Positions 59,617-64,000 of a DNA stretch of 64,000 bases are shown here, piece after piece. Under the pieces are notes generated by a model. It saw only the letters and a program-made list of their open reading frames with translations. It was not told where the DNA came from and ran no database searches. The position numbers were made by a program, and so were the translations under genes. The stretch is from contig OY720635.1 of NCBI GenBank assembly GCA_963169105.1, positions 161,394,976 through 161,458,975 of the forward strand, written 5' to 3'. Within the stretch, counting starts at the first letter, position 1; each line of letters starts with the position of its first letter. This DNA comes from Ceriagrion tenellum. Lineage: Eukaryota > Arthropoda > Insecta > Odonata > Coenagrionidae.

Positions 59617-62600
59617 TGAGAATGAAATTTTCCTAATTGGAGGCTGAAGTACTGATTAACGTTTTTAAGGGTTCCTAGCGTGTTTAAAAAAACTTGCGCG
59701 GAAATGAGGTGTTATTGCGAAAGGGGGTGTTCTGAGCTTTTTCATTCGCTGGTGTCCTTATTCATTGCTTCGCCCACTTTCATGTGGAAGGGGCGCGAAT
59801 CTCTTCTATATCGAAATAATAAAATCGCTAAGTTCGTGAGACTATCGAGACATTGATAATAATTCGTTGTTGCTGCATCCGATGTTGAGGTTAGAGGGTA
59901 ATAAATGTTTTTTTTATTTACGCTGTGGATCGTCCATTCTATGCACGTCATCAAAATGTTCGTGGGTAATTAAATGTGCTAAGTGAAAATAATCGGATCC
60001 TTTTGCAGTACTCGCTGGGGAAAATGGGTCAGTTCGGCCATTGCCTGCGTCTGTTAGCATTAACCGAAGCCGTCCCCCTCGATCTCCGCGTGGAAGGCAC
60101 TTGCGCCTTACGCGCGCAACTCTTCTCATTCTGCGCTCGGCAAGGGACGTTGGCTCACCATATGAGCCAAAGAATGCTCGGAACAAAGTTCATGTGCTGC
60201 CCTAATTGGCTCCTTCTCTAAATGTTTCCTTCGAATTCCGTCGAGGAACACCCAGGCGACCTACTGGCCAACCCCACTTCAACTGACCAATTGCTACGGA
60301 ATGTCACCTTTCATATGATGAGACGTGGATTCGCCCTAACGGCTGAAAATCGTCCATCCTCCACCAAAGTACGCTCCACAAATGGCGAGGAAGAGCTCCA
60401 CAATAATAGCAGTAATACGACTGGGAATAAAATTCTAAAAATTTTCTCTTAAAAGTATGTTAGTGTCCTACTAACAGTATCCGTGGCTCCGGAGAGGAAA
60501 CTTAGGTACACTACTCCACAAAGCCATATTGTGTGTGTATTTATTCGATTAGCTACATCAATGGGAAACCCTTCTTCAATTACTTGAAGCCGCTACCACT
60601 ACCGCGTGTACTCGGCGTGAAAAATTATATTTTTGTTCTGTCAAAATATTTGCTAAAGGAACCAGGTTAATGTAATGAAATTAATGCCCAATAATGTACG
60701 AGGTGTGCTGTAAAACTCGTGGAGAGGAGTATTTTTCATAAATAGGCCGATAGTTCCATTATGATAGTGGGTAAAATTGAAGTAGTGGTAAGTTTTAAGT
60801 GACCGTCGTGAGTAGAATGAATTAAATGAGTTATACCTCGTGCTGTGATGAACAAAAAATAAATTGAACTTCTTGCAACTTCGTGTAGTTCCATTCCCAA
60901 GAGGAGTGATCTTTGATCCTATCATCAATCACCCTTGCTTTCCCGACCATTTTCGATTTCCATCTCATTTTCACTCCGCATTCAGTGAGCGCAGTTCAAG
61001 ATCCACGGCTGGATTGCTCGTTATACTTTTTTTCCTTGGAGATCCAGTTGAACTAATCGTAATTCAAAGTTCAAAACTGACGCTTCCGAAAAACATTTTC
61101 ATAAAATTAACATTATAATGGAAGAGAGACTCTCAAAGGTTAGCGAAACTCTTCGTACCCTCAGAGAGGGGGAGGATTGCCGGGGGGCGGATGAAGTGGT
61201 TCGAGAGGGGCGGGTGGGTGGAGAAGTGTTTGGGGGGGGGAGGGGGTTGTGTGTCTGCGAGGGACGTGTAAGATGTATGGGGGAGACTAAGGAGAGAGAG
61301 TGAGGGGGAGGGGGTGGTCGGGAGTTCCTCCATTAATCCACCCCACTCTATAAACTCCACCCCCCGCCACATCGCTCCATTCCGCCCCTCCTCCCCATTG
61401 TGGCCATCCCTGCATCGTCCCCATCCCTGGCCTCCTACCCGACCTCAATCGTTTTCGATTCGTCGGGTGCCGTATTGCTCCGGAGCGGCGTGTGGCAAGT
61501 CTTCGCGCGCCGTCACCGCTCAGCCGAAGGGGGCAATCGTGGGTCATTTGAGTGCGCATTTTAGTTGTTTTTTATTTCAGTCGAAAATTTCCCCGGGCCT
61601 CATTTCATTCAAGTTTATCTCTTTATGCGGTGGAGCTCTCAATGTAGGCGGTAATTAAAGTCATGCAAGGATCATATTTTGCCTTAATCAAAGCGTGATA
61701 TGGCTAGAGTAATCGGCGCGGTATTCGAAATATTTATGAAATTGTATTGTAGTATCTTTTGTTTGAAAGCTGCACTCAGCGTGACTCCTTGTTATGTCTG
61801 TGACGATTAAAATATTAATAAAGGCATAAGGTTTAGTAATTCATGCTAAGAAAAAAATATACATGTGCTAGCACATTATTTCGGAATATATATAATTTGC
61901 CATTAGCGTACATGTTAAAATAGCATTGAAATGCGTAAAATGTAATCTGTATGAAGCGTTTTTTTTAACTTTTATCTATATGTATCACTCATAATAGCGC
62001 CTATGCAAAGTTTCACGGAAATATGTGCACATACAAAAGTTGCTGCTGCCTCCTTGACGAAGCAGGTAATTGAATCCATTTGGGGTAACGAATTCCTATC
62101 GTAAGAAATATTCCATTCTTCACGTATAACGCACCATTGAGTGGATGCTCTTTTTGGTTAATTAGTTAATAAAAAAATTGCCTTCCCATTTTTCGTAATT
62201 CGGCGGATTGAAGAGGAGGTGGAGGCTAAGCCGAAAGGTAGTCAAAGAGTGAAATGCTCCTGGAAAGGGACGCTCTGAAGGGTCGGTCGAACCCTGGTCT
62301 CTGATGGGTTAAACTATTCGATCAATCTTAAAATATATTTGACAAGCTTCCTTAATCTTTTCCTTGGTAAAGCTCTGTAGAGTTTGCAGAACTATAAAAA
62401 AAACTGCATTGTCATAATATCAATTTTTTAATGAGCTGTCTGGAACGAAATGAATATAAATGTTCCAACTGTCGACTTAATGGCATCCAAATAGATTAAA
62501 TCCGTGCAATTGTATCTGTAATTCCAAAAGCGGTATGTTTTACAACCATTTATGGATAGGATAAATGGCTTTAAATAGTTTACGTTGCGATATTACATAA

Positions 62601-64000
62601 TATAGGCAGTTTTATTGGTGTCAGAAGCGTGTTTTGTAAAATTAAACTTGTAGCGTTGACTTTTCTTCGAGATGGATGTTAGCGTTTTGGAGGTGTGAGG
62701 GTAGTTGTTGTCGGATAATAAAACGGGGAGCATCAGGAATTATTAGGCCGAGGAAGGGTCCGTTTCGCGTCGCGGCAGCGGGCGTAGTAGTAATAATGAC
62801 GGCCGTAATAATATTGCCTCCGCCGCCGCTAATGTCGTCGAGGCGTGCATGCGATGGGAGTGGTCGCTGGGAGGAAATGACATATCAGGAGAGTGCTTTA
62901 CTTGCGTGTCGTGTTGTGCCTGTCCCCCCCCCCCCCCAGTCCTTCTCTCACGCGTGTATGGTGCACGTGCTCACGCGTGTCACGGCGAGGAGGGAGTGTG
63001 GTTCTGTTTTCATCCTCTCCTATTTTTTTTTTATTTCCGGGGCTCTCCTCATCCCGAGGGAAGAGATGTAGACTGGTGTAGGATTGAATGGACAGGAGGG
63101 GGAGGGGATTGGGGGAAGGGCGAATCCCTGAGGGTCGCCGGGTCCGTGGAGTCCACTGTCGGCCGACTTTCGTGCCACGTGACGAAATATGGGCGTGACG
63201 CTAGAGGCGTGGTGCGAAAAGTGCGGAATCGTGTAAAGGCCGGATTTTCGCGCATCCCAGCAGTGGTGGTGTGGTGCGTCAGCCAATCACGGGAATGATG
63301 CGTGCATTACGTCCGTGCACCGCATCGGCATTCCTTCCCTCTGTCGGTCAAAAGGCCACCTAACGGATCTCGCTTATGAATAAACGTATCTTTTGATTTG
63401 CAGCTGCACCTTCCTTATTTAGAAAACGCTAAAATTCACTTTTTTTTTTTAAGACTGACAAGTATCGCCAATCCGCCTTCGAATGTGAAAACCGTTAACT
63501 TATCTCGGAGTGTATTGGTCCTTGAATGTTTAACTTGCTTAAAGTTTAAATTGCTTCAGTTCAACTCCGTTTTACTATGTATTGATGAGAATCGAAGTGA
63601 TTGGAAATTATGAGTTTTTAGCACCTTTTGTGAAACCATAAATGCGTCTTTTCTTTTTGTTCTTCGTGGTGGATGAAAAAGAAATTGTTCGACTACATTG
63701 TATGATCTGTTATGAGTTTTCGGTTTAAAATGATCCTTGCTGATTTTGTTGAAATATTTTCTTCGTATTACTTTTTATATATTTCTCACCGAAGTAAATA
63801 TTTATTTTAAAAATAGTAGGAGGACTACAGTACTTCCTCTGGGAAAACATGCTACTTAGAGCTCATTAAAAGTTCCGTCTTTTGTTCTCTTTTATTAACG
63901 TGTCTAAGCATTTTTTCCATCTGAGGCTGGGGATATAATACCTCCCAGCTATCAGGAAGTAAGCTGTTGAGTTATGGCATTAACTTGTGAAAATGACCCC
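59617..64000 (+). other. Intronic or unassigned sequence to the window end
   Basis: G-rich (61190-61320) and C-rich (61340-61440) tracts, a 14-base C run (62924-62937) and mixed unique sequence. The next Rox8 exon was not found here. Confidence 0.4.

Noticed and set aside
62284..62300. GGTCGAACCC-like pol III B box
   Set aside because: No A box at suitable distance and no cloverleaf; not a tRNA or SINE head.
1..64000. CRISPR arrays, operons, rRNA or intact tRNA genes
   Set aside because: No regularly spaced identical repeats, no bacterial gene organisation, and no cloverleaf-forming tRNA other than the SINE head at 51509.

Overview
The window is animal nuclear DNA, most likely from an arthropod with a large genome, probably an insect. 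It has no operons, almost no credible long coding frames, many decayed transposons, long purine or pyrimidine tracts and microsatellites. The one confident coding segment of a host gene is a 76-nt exon at 3462-3537 (+). It encodes the core of the second RNA-recognition motif of the TIA-1/TIAR family protein Rox8, with RNP1 KGYGFVSF, a clean 3' splice site and a GTAAGT donor. I found neither the preceding nor the following Rox8 exon. The rest therefore reads as at least 3.4 kb of upstream intron and up to 60 kb of downstream intron, unless an exon was missed or another gene is nested there.

The remainder is mainly a record of mobile elements. From left to right: a dispersed repeat (169-295, second copy 46560-46692); a hAT-like non-autonomous element with CAGGGTGGC ends (323-860); an old direct duplication of about 335 bp (9478-9815 and 10396-10728) with a large palindrome between the copies (9870-10037); a TTAA-flanked MITE family with three copies (11493-12041, 43220-43780, 58592-59150); a 26-bp tandem repeat (18579-18656); a second large palindrome (26914-27142); two 5'-truncated copies of one LINE family ending in (TAGATG)n (31264-32060 minus, 50610-51318 plus); a spacer-less palindrome centred on GGCCGCGGCC (35895-35977); a third large palindrome (44658-45241) whose right arm is split by a MITE (44800-45216); a tRNA-derived SINE with an exact 11-bp target-site duplication (51498-51825); a badly decayed LINE of a different group (55508-56620 minus); and a truncated Penelope-like element with its GIY-YIG endonuclease (57247-57846 minus).

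The most unusual theme is a set of palindromes and fragments sharing a short cassette: a CTGATGA-like box, a small hairpin, then GAAA, usually followed by CC and a short GGTC-like sequence. This layout fits the type I hammerhead-ribozyme motif carried by Penelope-like elements. One copy (57310-57338) lies just downstream of a recognisable Penelope-type endonuclease in the same window, which supports that origin. In three places the cassette is present as two head-to-head copies forming 75-105 bp inverted-repeat arms. This is a hypothesis from eye inspection; a covariance-model search would settle it.

Most long open frames lie in C/T- or G/A-rich tracts where stops are rare, with low-complexity proline, serine, arginine or glycine translations. 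I do not call them genes.
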